64,000 nucleotides of DNA from Geothrix sp. PMB-07. GTDB lineage: Bacteria; Acidobacteriota; Holophagae; Holophagales; Holophagaceae. Positions within the stretch are counted from its first letter, which is position 1. Each line of letters begins with the position of its first letter. Position numbers and translations under genes: made by a program. Below the pieces are notes generated by a model. That model did not search any database. It saw nothing but the letters and a program-made list of their open reading frames with translations, and was not told the origin of the DNA. Of the stretch, positions 26,012 through 35,538 are shown piece after piece. Location of the stretch: NCBI RefSeq assembly GCF_030758935.1, contig NZ_CP132333.1:3906992-3970991 (forward strand), in the 5' to 3' direction.

Positions 26012-28381
26012 CTACTTTTTCAGCAGCGCCTTGATCTCGGCCAGATCCCGCTTCAGAGTGGCATTCTCCTCCTGCAGCGCCTTGAGCCGCCGTGCCAGCT
26101 CCTGGGTGGCGCTGATGTTCAGCGTGCTGAGCGCCTCGTAGTCCACCACCCGGAAATCCTTCACCTGAACGCCGTAGACAAAAACCTTCTCCTCCTCGCG
26201 GGGATAGTTGGCCACCACGAAATGGGTGGCATCCAGGACTTCGGCCACTGGCAGATCCTGGGCCCCCTTCGCCCCGATCAGACGGAGGGTTTCGCCGCCC
26301 TTCAGCCCGTGCGGCTCCGCCAAGCCAACCGTCAGTCGCCCTTCGGTGTAGCTGACCATGGCGCTCAACCGGTAGATGTTCGGCAGGAAATCCACGGTCT
26401 GCTTCACGGCGATGGGATAGACCGCCTCTACCTCCTGAGCGATGACCTTCTTGTGAATGGCATCGCCCCGCTGGAGCCGATCTTTGTACCGGTAATCCGT
26501 GATCTGGAGCTGCTGGAGTTTCTCCAGATCGGCGGCTCCATCCGAGCGGCCGACCACGTCCTTCACGCGGGCATCGGAGGTGGCCGCGAAGCTGGCGGCG
26601 GCGACATCGCCAGAAGCCCGGATGGAAACTGTATTCAAGGTGCCGTTGGTGGGGAGTCCAAAGGCCGGATCGTAATCAATCAGGAAATTCACACCGGTCA
26701 GCGTATTTCCCGTCACGGTGAGCGTCCCGCTGGTTGAGTTGTTCCCCGAGGCATTCCACCCCCCGCCCCCAGCCGCAGCCCAGCTGACGCCGCCGCTGCC
26801 ATCCGTGGTGAGGAACAGGCCGCCGTTGCCGCCTTGGCTGGGCAGCAGCGCGTTCAGCGCCGCCGAAGCAGTGATCGCGCCTGTGCCGCCATGGGCCACC
26901 GCCAGGGCTGAGCCGGACCAGTTGCCGTCGTTCACGTTGCCTAGTGTGGCCAGGGAACCCAGCCCCGACACACGAGCCACTGGCACCGTCCCTGTGGTGA
27001 TGGTGCCCAGGGTGGTGATGGCGGTGGAGCCTGCCCAGGTGGACAGGGCCGTGTTCTCCGCGTTGCCCAGGCCCACTTGGGCCTTCGTCAATCCGGTGAG
27101 GTTCGAACCGTTGCCCGAGGGCGCCAGGAAATCCGTACCTGCCACGGGAAGGCCCGTCAGACTGGCATAGGCACCCGTGGAAGCCACGGCGGCCAGCCCC
27201 AGGGCGGTGCGCGCATTGGCGGCCGAGTTGGCGCCCGTGCCGCCATTCGCGAGGCCCAGCACTCCCGTGACTTCGGTGCCGAGGTTGATGGCTGCGCCAT
27301 TGCTGGCCGCGGTCAGCCTTCCCTGCTGGTCCACCGTGAGGTTGGCGCGGGTATAGGCACCCGGGCTCACCGCCGTGTTAGCCAGGGAGATGGTTCCGCT
27401 GGTGGTGATGGGACCACCGGTGAGGCCTGTGCCTGTACCCACGCTGGTCACCACGGCGGTGCCGGTGTTCAGGCCGAACAGCGACCAAATGCCGCCATCA
27501 AACTGGTAGAGGCCGGCCGTCCCATCGGTCTGGTAGACCATCAGGCCCACCGCGGGCGAGGTGATGGCCGCGCGCTGGGCAGCGGTCATGCGGGGTGGCA
27601 GGAAACCCTTGGTCGTGCTGGTGAGATCCAGCAGGGCGCTGGCGGCGGGCGGGCTGATGCCCAAGCCGAGCGAGCCAGTGGTGAACACAGCGTTGGCGCC
27701 GTTCAGCGTGAAGGGGCTGGCCCCCGCGGGCCCAGTGGCACCCGTCGCTCCGGTGGCGCCCGTGAGCCCCTGGGGCCCGGGAGGTCCTGGAGGCCCCTGG
27801 GGCCCCGTTGTGCCCGTGCCAACAACGGTGCCAGCCACCCACTTCGTGCCATTGAACACCAGCGCCTGGCCACTGGCGGGCGCAGTGGTGGTTAGATCCA
27901 GGGTCCTGCCTTGCAGCTTTCCAACCAGCAGCTGGTTTTGCGTGCCGCTCAAGTCGCCCCCGAAGGCGCCCGTCACCTCCCAGGCACTGCGGGCCTGGAA
28001 GGCAGGCACGATGTCCACATCGGGTGCCAGGGCCTGACTTCCCATCACCACGTGCAGCTTCAGTCCGGCCTTGCCCAGCAGTGTCAGGGGCAGGGGCGGC
28101 ATGCCGGTGGTGCCCAGTACCACCCCGTAGAGGCCATCAGTTACGGTGAGAGTCTGTGGCCCGGAGTTCCATTGTTCGGTGCCTGCGCCATCCACCACGC
28201 TGAAGGTGAAGCTCCGCACCCCAGTGACCGCCACGGTACCCTCCATCAGCCGCCCCTGGTACGTGAGGGTGGGCAGGGGCGCGGGATCCGCCGCGAGGGC
28301 CAGGGTACGGGCCTGAAGGCCCGGCTGGACTGAGCCGACGATGAGGATGGCGAGGGTGGGCGTGAGGAAGGGGCATCGCAT
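26012..28381 (-). CDS. Secreted collagen-like protein with C-terminal S74 (intramolecular chaperone) domain
   Basis: A 789-residue surface protein from ATG 28381, with AAGGTG seven bases upstream; the open frame reaches a TTG five codons earlier. A signal peptide (about 1-25) is followed by a beta-rich N-domain, a short collagen-like Gly-X-Y stretch ([17 protein letters not shown]), then long tail-fibre-like repeats ([30 protein letters not shown]). At the C-terminus is a peptidase S74 domain with the Ser-Lys site SDARVK and the helix [14 protein letters not shown], ending in a coiled coil. S74 domains trimerise fibre shafts and then cut themselves off. No phage genes are nearby, so this looks like a cellular surface fibre, in a cluster with the next two genes. 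Confidence 0.85.
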   Translation of the reverse strand: MRCPFLTPTLAILIVGSVQPGLQARTLALAADPAPLPTLTYQGRLMEGTVAVTGVRSFTFSVVDGAGTEQWNSGPQTLTVTDGLYGVVLGTTGMPPLPLTLLGKAGLKLHVVMGSQALAPDVDIVPAFQARSAWEVTGAFGGDLSGTQNQLLVGKLQGRTLDLTTTAPASGQALVFNGTKWVAGTVVGTGTTGPQGPPGPPGPQGLTGATGATGATGPAGASPFTLNGANAVFTTGSLGLGISPPAASALLDLTSTTKGFLPPRMTAAQRAAITSPAVGLMVYQTDGTAGLYQFDGGIWSLFGLNTGTAVVTSVGTGTGLTGGPITTSGTISLANTAVSPGAYTRANLTVDQQGRLTAASNGAAINLGTEVTGVLGLANGGTGANSAANARTALGLAAVASTGAYASLTGLPVAGTDFLAPSGNGSNLTGLTKAQVGLGNAENTALSTWAGSTAITTLGTITTGTVPVARVSGLGSLATLGNVNDGNWSGSALAVAHGGTGAITASAALNALLPSQGGNGGLFLTTDGSGGVSWAAAGGGGWNASGNNSTSGTLTVTGNTLTGVNFLIDYDPAFGLPTNGTLNTVSIRASGDVAAASFAATSDARVKDVVGRSDGAADLEKLQQLQITDYRYKDRLQRGDAIHKKVIAQEVEAVYPIAVKQTVDFLPNIYRLSAMVSYTEGRLTVGLAEPHGLKGGETLRLIGAKGAQDLPVAEVLDATHFVVANYPREEEKVFVYGVQVKDFRVVDYEALSTLNISATQELARRLKALQEENATLKRDLAEIKALLKK

Positions 28382-28428
28382 GGCGTTCACCTTCAAAAGT
28401 CGGGAAGACTCGGCGGGGAGGAAAGGGG

Positions 28429-28947
28429 CTACTTCACGGGCGGGTTGAAGCCATGACGCACCTTGATGGCGCCATTGACGCTGACGGCTGTCACAGAGGG
28501 AACGGTTTCCCCCACCACCGCGGCATTGGTCGTGTCAGTGCCCGTCACCACCTGCTGCGCACCGGAAGCCTGGGTGAGATTGGGCGATATTTCAGCAGGA
28601 GCGGGGGGTGGCAGCACACTGACCCCGGTGCTGGCGGTGTAGCGCACATCCTTGGTCCACACCGCAAAGACCGTGGCGGCGCCGGGGGTCGCGGAGGCGG
28701 TGAACAGCCCCGTGGTGGAGATGGTGCCTGCTGAAGCGGGCAGCACCGACCAGGTCACCTCCTGGCCCCAGGGAGTGCCGGCGCTGAACTGTACCGTCTG
28801 GCCCGGCAGGAGCGAGGGCGCCTCCGGAAGGATGGTCATGTTCCCGTTCACGGTGCCCGCCCGGTCGCTGGATTTATTGGTGCCAAAACAGCCCAGGAAC
28901 ATCGGCAGGAGCACCAGAACCAGCGGGAGGAATCGGCGCAGCATCAT
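28429..28947 (-). CDS. Ig-like lipoprotein, unknown function
   Basis: A 172-residue lipoprotein from ATG 28947 (GGAGG upstream; a second ATG follows at once). Signal peptide ends in lipobox LGC after [12 protein letters not shown]. The mature part holds a single bacterial Ig-like domain of the type '[10 protein letters not shown]', with [14 protein letters not shown]-like wording. It is between the beta-barrel gene and the S74 gene in one direction, with short spacers (10 and 47 nt), so the three probably form an operon. Its function is unknown. Confidence 0.72.
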   Translation of the reverse strand: MMLRRFLPLVLVLLPMFLGCFGTNKSSDRAGTVNGNMTILPEAPSLLPGQTVQFSAGTPWGQEVTWSVLPASAGTISTTGLFTASATPGAATVFAVWTKDVRYTASTGVSVLPPPAPAEISPNLTQASGAQQVVTGTDTTNAAVVGETVPSVTAVSVNGAIKVRHGFNPPVK

Positions 28948-28957
28948 GAGGCCTCCG

Positions 28958-29554
28958 CTAGAACGTCCAAACGAGGTTGACGGAGACCACGTTCGTGGGC
29001 TGGTTCTCTTGACCGTAGTGGCTGGACATGAAACGCAGTTCCACATCCGTGTGCTTCGACCACTGGCGACCCACCATCAAGCCCAGTCCCAGTCGGGTCC
29101 AGCGTGTGGTGGATCGGGGCTCGAACACATCGCCGGCGGATTCCAACCGGTTGGCGCTGTCCACAGTCCAACGCACCGCATAGAGGCCCGCACCGAAGGA
29201 CCAGGGTCCCTCATAGTCGAGCTGCTCCAGACCGACACTCTCACTGCGAACCTTGGTGGTGATCGCCTGTTTCAGGCCGGGCGAATCCACTTCCTGCCGG
29301 GCTTCCCTGAATCGGGTCATGTCCACGCGCAACCGCAGGGCGAAATCCTCGCGAGACCCCCAGGCGACCATGGCCCCAAGGTTGGGGCTGGGCCCGGTGC
29401 CTGCCGTGCGTTTGAGATCCGGCGCGGTCGGAACCTGCAAACCCGCCTGCAGGCTGAAGTGGAGGGCGTCCTCCGCCGCCACCATCGGCCCCAGCAGGCA
29501 GCCCGCCAAAGCCAGGATGATCCTCCAGCTGCGGCGCCCTCGCGAGGCTCTCAC
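28958..29554 (-). CDS. Small outer-membrane beta-barrel protein
   Basis: A 198-residue protein from GTG 29554, which has GGAGGAG about nine bases upstream; a longer frame from ATG 29593 has no clear ribosome site. Signal peptide WRIILALAGCLLGPMVAA is followed by amphipathic strands and a C-terminal aromatic end (VVSVNLVWTF), typical of 8-stranded barrels. First gene of the putative surface-fibre operon, so it could be the outer-membrane partner of the S74 protein. No named family recognised. Confidence 0.68.
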   Translation of the reverse strand: MRASRGRRSWRIILALAGCLLGPMVAAEDALHFSLQAGLQVPTAPDLKRTAGTGPSPNLGAMVAWGSREDFALRLRVDMTRFREARQEVDSPGLKQAITTKVRSESVGLEQLDYEGPWSFGAGLYAVRWTVDSANRLESAGDVFEPRSTTRWTRLGLGLMVGRQWSKHTDVELRFMSSHYGQENQPTNVVSVNLVWTF

Positions 29555-29634
29555 GGAAACTGCTCCTCCACGGTCGCCCATGCCGAGCCCCACCGAATCC
29601 AGCAGCGGAATGCCACTTGATGTGTTTAGGGTCG

Positions 29635-29656
29635 ATTATCAGGGCATTGGCCCCTG
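29635..29656 (-). promoter_or_regulatory. Possible promoter with overlapping inverted repeat, upstream of the surface operon
   Basis: A GATAAT -10 box (read on the minus strand, 29635-29640) lies next to the inverted repeat CAGGG-N7-CCCTG (29640-29656). No good -35 is visible. Position fits the beta-barrel gene about 80 nt downstream. Confidence 0.3.
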
Positions 29657-29730
29657 TCTGGAAAAAGAGTTTTCAAAATCGGGCCCATGGTTTTCTGCGG
29701 ATCACCCCAGAAGACGCCAGGCCCATGATC

Positions 29731-30519
29731 TTAAAAGGTGCCGAGCACCAGCCCGCCATCCACCAGCAGGCTCTGGCCCGTCACATAGGAAGCGGGCTGG
29801 CTGCAGAGGAAGGCGATGACGGCGCCGGCTTCCTCCGGCTCGCCGATGCGGCCCGCGGGAATGGCCGCGGCCTGGCGGGCGAAGTGTTCGGCCACGGTGA
29901 TGCCCTCGGCCTTGGACTTCACCTCGGCCAGGTGATGCTGGCGGTCGGTCATGATGTGGCCCGGCAGCAAGGCGTTGACAGTGATGCCGTCCTTGGCCGT
30001 CTCCAGGGACAGGGTGCGCGTGAGGCCCGAAAGGCCCGCCCGAAGGGTGGAGCTGATGGTCAGCAGGGGATAGGGCTGCTTGGCCACCAGGCTGGTGATG
30101 TGGACGATGCGGCCCCACTTCCGGGCCCGCATGCCCGGCAGCACCAGGCGGGTCATGCGCACCACGTTCAGGAGCGTGGTATCCACACCGGCCTTCCAAT
30201 CCTCGTCGCTGAGGCCGTCGAAGGTCGCGGCCTTGGGGCCGCCGGTGTTGGTGACGAGAATGTCCACCGGACCCAGAGCCGCCTCGGTGCCTTCGTGCCA
30301 GCGCAGGAGATCCTCAGCCTTGGAGACATCCACCGAGGCCGTGAAGGCCCGCACCCCCAGGGCCTCGAGTTCCGCCTTGGCGGCGGCGAGGGCTTCCACT
30401 CCCCGGCCACAGAGAGACACCGAGCAACCTTCGGCCCCCAGCGCCAGGGCGGCCGCCCGACCGATTCCCTTGCTGCCCGCCGCCACCATGGCCACCTTGC
30501 CGCGAATGCCGAGATCCAT
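29731..30519 (-). CDS. SDR-family protein lacking the catalytic Tyr and Lys
   Basis: Rossmann-fold short-chain dehydrogenase/reductase relative, 262 residues from ATG 30519 with GGAGGA upstream. The cofactor loop AAGSKGIG (13-20), NTGG (91-94) and the conserved Ser143 are present. The position of the catalytic Tyr (156) is Ser and that of the Lys (160) is Arg, within TISSTLRAGLSGL. This wording (SN/S-x-LRAG) defines a known non-canonical SDR group often annotated as 3-oxoacyl-ACP reductase. So it either uses another acid or binds without reducing. No fatty-acid genes are adjacent. Confidence 0.82.
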   Translation of the reverse strand: MDLGIRGKVAMVAAGSKGIGRAAALALGAEGCSVSLCGRGVEALAAAKAELEALGVRAFTASVDVSKAEDLLRWHEGTEAALGPVDILVTNTGGPKAATFDGLSDEDWKAGVDTTLLNVVRMTRLVLPGMRARKWGRIVHITSLVAKQPYPLLTISSTLRAGLSGLTRTLSLETAKDGITVNALLPGHIMTDRQHHLAEVKSKAEGITVAEHFARQAAAIPAGRIGEPEEAGAVIAFLCSQPASYVTGQSLLVDGGLVLGTF

Positions 30520-30695
30520 GACGTCCTCCAGGCCCCCAGCATAGGCGAATCCTCTGCCATGAAAGGGGGGACCGCCTGCTCCCCTCGTTTGCGATGTCCC
30601 CCCTTTGACCCCCACGTGATGTCCAGACAAAGCCCGGACATCACGTCGATGTCGGTTCGGCCGCTATCCTTGGGCCATCCGCGCAAAGGAAACCC

Positions 30696-31313
30696 GTGAC
30701 CGCGAAACGCTTCCCCCTGGCCATGCTCCTGCTCACCACCACGGCCTTCCTGCTGCTCGGTTGGCATCCCAAGGCCGACCGCTTCACCTGGTTCATGGAG
30801 AATGTGCCCGTTCTCATCGGGGTTCCAGCCCTGGTGCTCACCCATCGGAAATTCCCGCTCACCAACCTGCTGTATGCCCTCATCGCCCTCCACTGTCTGG
30901 TGCTCATGGTGGGCGGCTACTGGACGTACGCCGAAGTCCCCGCAGGCCATTGGGTGAAAGCCTGGCTGCATCTGGCGCGCAACCCCTATGACCGGCTGGG
31001 CCACCTCTTCCAGGGTTTCGTGCCGGTGCTGATCTTCCGGGAAGTGCTGCTGCGCAAGGGCATCCTGAAGCCGGGGGCATGGTCCGTGGTGGTGCTGCTG
31101 TTCATGACCCTGGGCCTCAGCGCCGCCTATGAGCAGCTGGAATGGCAGACGGCGGTGTGGACGGGCAGTTCCGCCGACGCCTTCCTGGGCTCCCAAGGCG
31201 ATCCCTGGGACACCCAGTGGGACATGGCCTGCGCCCTGATCGGCGCCAGCCTGGCGCTGGGATGGCTGGCACGAGCCCATGACCGATTCATAGAAAAGCT
31301 CATGCATTCTTAA
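30696..31313 (+). CDS. YjdF-like (DUF2238) membrane protein
   Basis: A 205-residue inner-membrane protein with six hydrophobic helices. The DUF2238 marks are visible: HCLVLMVGGYWTYAEVP near 70, RNPYDRLGHLFQGF near 95 and the acidic QGDPWDTQWDMACALIG near 165-185. The start is GTG 30696 after GGAAAC. Function of the family is not known to me. It is divergent from the SDR gene, with a spacer of 176 nt that shows no further feature. Confidence 0.8.
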   Translation: MTAKRFPLAMLLLTTTAFLLLGWHPKADRFTWFMENVPVLIGVPALVLTHRKFPLTNLLYALIALHCLVLMVGGYWTYAEVPAGHWVKAWLHLARNPYDRLGHLFQGFVPVLIFREVLLRKGILKPGAWSVVVLLFMTLGLSAAYEQLEWQTAVWTGSSADAFLGSQGDPWDTQWDMACALIGASLALGWLARAHDRFIEKLMHS

Positions 31314-31383
31314 CGGAAAACAGGAAAAGACCGATACAGCCAGCAGAGTCCTTTTGACTGTTTAGTGCTGGCATGGAGTTCCC

Positions 31384-32538
31384 ATGGCCTTGGATGCGAA
31401 GCCCCGGAGGCATGGCGCGGTCACCACGCACTTCGCCTCGCCTGAGCGCACCTCTGAGGCCGACCTGCGCCGGGAGGCCGAGGCCTGCCTGGAGAACCCC
31501 GTGGCCCGCTTCCTGATCCAGGCCCTGGATGGCCTGGTGCTCATCCTGGATGCCAACCGGCAGGTGCTGGCCACCAATGACCGGGTGCTTCAAATCGCCG
31601 ATCCCGAGGACGGAAACGTGTTGGGGCGCCGTCCTGGTGAGCTGTTCGGCTGCGTCCACGCCCACGAAGGCCCCGCAGGCTGCGGTACCAGCCATGCCTG
31701 CGCCCACTGCGGCGCGGTGCTGGCGGTGCTGGAGGCACAGAAGACCGGCCACTCTGTGGAATCCGAATGCCTGCTCACCCTCCGGCATGGAGCCCTCACC
31801 GAAAGCGCCGAATTCGCCATCGTGGCCAGTCCGCTCGAAGTGTCCGGCCACCCCTTCATCGCCGTGGTGCTGCACGACCTCAGCGCCATCAAGCGGCGCG
31901 ATGCCCTGGAGCGCCTGTTCTACCACGACGTGGCCAACCTCATGCAGGGCATCCGGGGCTGGGCCGACATCCTGGCCTCAGGGGCATCCTCGTCCTCCAC
32001 CGCGGTGGCGCAGAAATTGGCGAACCTCACCGACCTGCTCGACCGCGAACTGCGCAGCCACCGCGCCATGGCCCAGGCCGAGCATGGCGACCTCAGGCCA
32101 CGGGTGCGGGCCATCCTGCCCCTGGAGATCCTGCGGGATGTGGGCGACCTGCTGCAGCGCCACGCCCTGGCCGAGGCCCGGAAGGTGGAGCTGCTGCCCG
32201 CACCGGAAGACGTCATTCACACAGACCCTGAACTCCTGTCCCGGGTTGTCCTGAACATGGCTGTGAATGCCGTGGAGGCCTCCTTCATGGGCGAGACCAT
32301 CACCCTCTCCGCCCGGGCCGAAGGCCAGCACATCCGCTTCCTCGTGCACAACCCCGGCGAAATCCCCGAAGAAGTCCGCAGCCGCATCTTCCAGCGTTCG
32401 TTCAGCACCAAAGGGGCCGCGGGCCGAGGCCTGGGCACCTATGCCATGAAGCTCTTCGGAGAGAACGTGCTGAAGGGCCAGGTGGGGTTCGACACGGGCC
32501 CCGAGGGCACCACTTTCTGGATCCGTCTCGCCCGCTAG
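31384..32538 (+). CDS. Orphan sensor histidine kinase with four-Cys PAS domain
   Basis: A 384-residue cytoplasmic histidine kinase; no membrane helix is visible. A PAS-type sensor domain (about 40-170) carries four cysteines at 90, 100, 106 and 109 (GC-x9-C-x5-C-x2-C), a spacing suited to metal, Fe-S or redox sensing. The H-box is FYHDVANLMQGI with H181, the N-box NMAVNAVEAS near 268-277, and the G-boxes are present in RSFSTKGAAGRGLGTYAMK. The sequence ends VGFDTGPEGTTFWIRL, a typical ATPase-domain end. No response regulator is adjacent. Its stop overlaps the convergent lipoprotein gene by four bases. Confidence 0.87.
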   Translation: MALDAKPRRHGAVTTHFASPERTSEADLRREAEACLENPVARFLIQALDGLVLILDANRQVLATNDRVLQIADPEDGNVLGRRPGELFGCVHAHEGPAGCGTSHACAHCGAVLAVLEAQKTGHSVESECLLTLRHGALTESAEFAIVASPLEVSGHPFIAVVLHDLSAIKRRDALERLFYHDVANLMQGIRGWADILASGASSSSTAVAQKLANLTDLLDRELRSHRAMAQAEHGDLRPRVRAILPLEILRDVGDLLQRHALAEARKVELLPAPEDVIHTDPELLSRVVLNMAVNAVEASFMGETITLSARAEGQHIRFLVHNPGEIPEEVRSRIFQRSFSTKGAAGRGLGTYAMKLFGENVLKGQVGFDTGPEGTTFWIRLAR

Positions 32539-33113
32539 GATGCCGCAGGAACGGGGTCGGCCGTTTTCGTCTCAGCAGGGAGGGGGGCAGAGGCCGGCGT
32601 GGCCGCGGCGCCACAACCCTGGGCCTGGCCCAGGCCCTTGAGGTAGGCGCGACGGACAATGCCCGCGCCGATGGCAGCGGTCACCTGGCGCGAAAACCGC
32701 TCGGCTCCCGAAAGTTTGCGCACCCAGCTCCGGTAGGGAATCAGGCTTTCAGCCGCGCTGCGCACCGCACCCACCGCCGCGCCTTCGGCCTCGGTCCAGC
32801 CCTTCTCCAGGAGGTTGCGGCGCTCGGGGTGGCCCGGTGCATCCAGGTCGGGGCCCAGGGCCGCGTCCAGTTGGTCGATTTCCGCCTTCAATCCTGCGCA
32901 GGTGGCATCCTTGGGGGCCCCGTACGGCGCCTTTTGTGCCTCGAGAAGCACAGGCGGAATCTTGTCATGCACGAGGTTGAGGTCATTAAAGGGCGCCGTG
33001 GCCGCACCTGAAATCTGCTTGGCCAAGGGTGGCGTGGCCTCCGGCTTGGAGCAGGCGACCAGGGTCAGCAGGCAGATCAGGGCGGCGGTGGAGGGGTTGG
33101 CAGCAGGGTTCAT
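32535..33113 (-). CDS. Small lipoprotein, unknown function
   Basis: A 192-residue lipoprotein: signal peptide ends in lipobox LVAC (STAALICLLTLVAC), after which the mature protein has a Pro-rich start, a mostly helical middle (RNLLEKGWTEAEGAAVGAV) and an Ala/Pro-rich tail. It is convergent with the histidine kinase (tails overlap by four bases) and divergent from the ABC transporter. I do not recognise the family. Confidence 0.6.
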   Translation of the reverse strand: MNPAANPSTAALICLLTLVACSKPEATPPLAKQISGAATAPFNDLNLVHDKIPPVLLEAQKAPYGAPKDATCAGLKAEIDQLDAALGPDLDAPGHPERRNLLEKGWTEAEGAAVGAVRSAAESLIPYRSWVRKLSGAERFSRQVTAAIGAGIVRRAYLKGLGQAQGCGAAATPASAPLPAETKTADPVPAAS

Positions 33114-33169
33114 GGTGTCGAAGTCTACCGGAAGGCGCCGCGCCTGAGGGCCACTGCTACCCTCGTTGC

Positions 33170-33913
33170 ATGCCCGCCCTCCAGCTCGATTCCCTCACCA
33201 AGCGCTTCGGCGAGAAGACTGCCGTGGACGGCCTCAACCTCAGCCTGGAAGCCGGCGCCTTCCTGGGCCTGCTGGGCCGCAACGGCGCGGGGAAATCCAC
33301 CACGCTGAAGATGGTGACGGGCCTTCTGACGCCCACATCCGGCTCCATTCACGTGCTGGGCCTCGACCTGGCCAAGGAGCCTCTGGCGGTGAAGCGGCAG
33401 ATCGGCGCCATGCCCGAGGACATGGCCCTGCTCGACATGCTTTCGGGCCCCCAGTACCTCCGCTTCGTGGGCCGCATGTACGGCATGCCGGATGCGCTCA
33501 TCGACCAGCGCCGCGAGGAACTCTTCGACAAACTCGACCTCTCCACACCACCCAAGACGCTCATCGCCGACTACAGCTTCGGCATGAAGAAGAAGGTGGC
33601 CCTCTGCGCGGCGCTCATCCACGCCCCCCGCATGGTGTTCCTCGACGAGCCCTTCGAGGGCATCGATCCGGTCACCAGCCGCACCATCAAGGACATCCTG
33701 CACAGCCTGCAGCAGAGCGGCGTCACCCTGGTGCTCACCAGCCACATCCTCGAAGTGGTGGAGCGCCTCTGCCCCCTCATCGCGATCCTGGACGAAGGCC
33801 GCATCAAGGGCTTCGGTCCACTGGAAGAGCTGCGGCGCGGCGGCGAAAGCCTCGAACAGCTCTTCGTGGATCTGGTGGGCGGCGCCCAGAAGGGGGCGCT
33901 GTCGTGGCTGTGA
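33170..33913 (+). CDS. ABC transporter ATP-binding protein (ABC-2 type exporter)
   Basis: A 247-residue ATPase from ATG 33170. Walker A is LGRNGAGKSTT (about 38-47), the signature reads SFGMKKKVAL in place of the usual LSGGQ, Walker B is MVFLDEPFEGID and the switch His is in LVLTSHILE. The C-terminal part resembles the export ATPases of ABC-2 systems. The altered signature (Y-S-F-G-M-K) is common in this subgroup and does not imply loss of function. The permease gene starts ten bases before the stop, so the two are coupled. Cargo unknown. Confidence 0.92.
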   Translation: MPALQLDSLTKRFGEKTAVDGLNLSLEAGAFLGLLGRNGAGKSTTLKMVTGLLTPTSGSIHVLGLDLAKEPLAVKRQIGAMPEDMALLDMLSGPQYLRFVGRMYGMPDALIDQRREELFDKLDLSTPPKTLIADYSFGMKKKVALCAALIHAPRMVFLDEPFEGIDPVTSRTIKDILHSLQQSGVTLVLTSHILEVVERLCPLIAILDEGRIKGFGPLEELRRGGESLEQLFVDLVGGAQKGALSWL

Positions 33914-35538
33914 GCACCGGCCTGGCCGTGTTTCGGGCCCTGCTGACGGCCCATGCCCAAACCTCGTGGAACCGCTCCGCCCGGGAGATGGGGCGTCAGG
34001 GCACCCTGGTGTTGGTCATCCTGACTTGCCTGGTGGGGCTCTTCGCCATCGGCCCCCTATTCCTGGGCCTGGGTGGTCTGGGTTGGGTGCTCGGCAGCAA
34101 CTTCCACAAGCCGTTGGCACCGGTCTTTCTCGGCCTGGCCCTGGCCCTCATCAGCATTGGGGGTGGCCTCTTCGGTGGCATCATCGGCGGCGCCCGCCAG
34201 CTGAACTGGGAGACCTACCGGGGTTTCCCTCTGAAGCTGCGCACGCTGTACCTGGCGGAACTGGTGGCTGGCCTCGGGGACCCCCTGCCTCTCATCCTCG
34301 GCCTGGGCCTGCTGGCCTTCCTCGTGGGTTTGGGCCTGGGTTCACCCGCCTCCATTCCCGGGCTGCCACTCCTGTTCCTGGAAACCCTGGGTGCCCTGCT
34401 GGCTCTCCAGCTGCTCGTGGGCGGGCTGGCGGCGGCCCTGGTGAAGCGGCTCCGCATGGCCCTGGTGCTGCTGGGCGCCGTCGCCTGGGTGGCCACCACC
34501 CTCGCCACGGCCCAGCTTCCCCAGAAATCGAGAAAGAAGGAAACACCCGCCGTTCAGATCGCGCCCACCGATCATGCCGCCCAGCGGGCCCAGCTCGATT
34601 CGCTGGTGGAGCGCGGCACGCGGTTGGTGTCTGTCCTGCCCACCCACGCCGCGGCCCAGAGCCTGGCCGATGCCAGGGCGGGCCGCTGGGGCCTGGGTCT
34701 GCTTCGGCACGCCTACCCCTTGGCCCTGTTGGCCCTGCTCATGGTGCTGGGAGCCCGCCTGGTGGCCCGGGAATCTCGTGATGAAGGCGCCTCCAAGGCG
34801 GCCTCCCGCGGACCGGACAAACTCTGGTCCTTCAGCGGGCCCGCCGAGGGCGTGGGCCGCCTCCACTTCCGCACCCTCATGGCCAGCCAGCTGGGCCGCT
34901 TCGCGTTCCTCATGCCCATCATGACGCTGGTGCTGCTCAAGGGCCCCTTCGCCCAGCTGCGCGGCCAGTCGCTGTGGGCGGTGCCCGCCGCCTTCGCCTA
35001 CCTGTCCCTGGTGGGAAACAACGTCATGCTGAACCAGTTCGGTCTGGACCGGCACGGCATCAAGGCCATGCTGCTGCTGCCCATCCCAGCGCAGGATCTG
35101 CTCAAGGGCAAGCTGCTGGGGATGGCCGCGCACCAGGGCCTGCAGGCGCTGCTGCTGATGATCCTCCTGGCAGTCTTCGAGCACGCGGCGCTCGGCCCCC
35201 TTTTCGCCGGTCTGCTGATGCTGGGCTGCGTGTTCCTCGCTCAGAGTGCGGTCGGGCAGTGGACCTCCCTGTGGGCACCCAGACCCATGGCCCTGGACAG
35301 CCTGAAGAACAGCAACATGCCCTTTGCCGTGGGCATGCTGAGCCTGGCGACAGCCAGCCTGTGGACGGGCCTCTTTGGTGGCCTCTACGCCCTGGTCGCC
35401 TGGGTGGCGCCGGTCTGGCTGGTGCCGGTCATGGCCCTGGCCTTCCTGCTCGTTCTGGCTGCCCACCTGGCCCTGCTGCCCACCATGGCCCGGTACCTCG
35501 ACGCCCGCCGCGAAGTCCTGGTGGAGCGTCTGGGATGA
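33904..35538 (+). CDS. ABC-2-type permease partner
   Basis: A 544-residue membrane protein from GTG 33904 (AGGGGG upstream), overlapping the ATPase gene by ten bases. About 12 hydrophobic helices in two blocks (about 35-205 and 265-540) flank a charged soluble linker near 215-265 (KSRKKETPAVQ...). The doubled six-helix layout suggests a single-chain transmembrane dimer for the ATPase. No signature reveals the cargo. The last bases overlap the next gene as ATGA, so all three genes are translated in one coupled unit. Confidence 0.8.
   Translation: MAVSTGLAVFRALLTAHAQTSWNRSAREMGRQGTLVLVILTCLVGLFAIGPLFLGLGGLGWVLGSNFHKPLAPVFLGLALALISIGGGLFGGIIGGARQLNWETYRGFPLKLRTLYLAELVAGLGDPLPLILGLGLLAFLVGLGLGSPASIPGLPLLFLETLGALLALQLLVGGLAAALVKRLRMALVLLGAVAWVATTLATAQLPQKSRKKETPAVQIAPTDHAAQRAQLDSLVERGTRLVSVLPTHAAAQSLADARAGRWGLGLLRHAYPLALLALLMVLGARLVARESRDEGASKAASRGPDKLWSFSGPAEGVGRLHFRTLMASQLGRFAFLMPIMTLVLLKGPFAQLRGQSLWAVPAAFAYLSLVGNNVMLNQFGLDRHGIKAMLLLPIPAQDLLKGKLLGMAAHQGLQALLLMILLAVFEHAALGPLFAGLLMLGCVFLAQSAVGQWTSLWAPRPMALDSLKNSNMPFAVGMLSLATASLWTGLFGGLYALVAWVAPVWLVPVMALAFLLVLAAHLALLPTMARYLDARREVLVERLG

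Noticed and set aside
26500-27900. Repetitive tract that could be mistaken for a CRISPR or tandem DNA repeat
   Set aside because: The repetition is at protein level (GGTGA and Gly-X-Y phrases of the S74 fibre protein); no constant DNA repeat with unique spacers is present.
26012-28381. Prophage remnant suggested by the tail-fibre S74 domain
   Set aside because: It has a signal peptide, and no phage structural, integrase or lysis gene is nearby.
29731-30519. Assignment as a normal 3-oxoacyl-ACP reductase (FabG)
   Set aside because: The Tyr and Lys of the catalytic triad are replaced by Ser and Arg.
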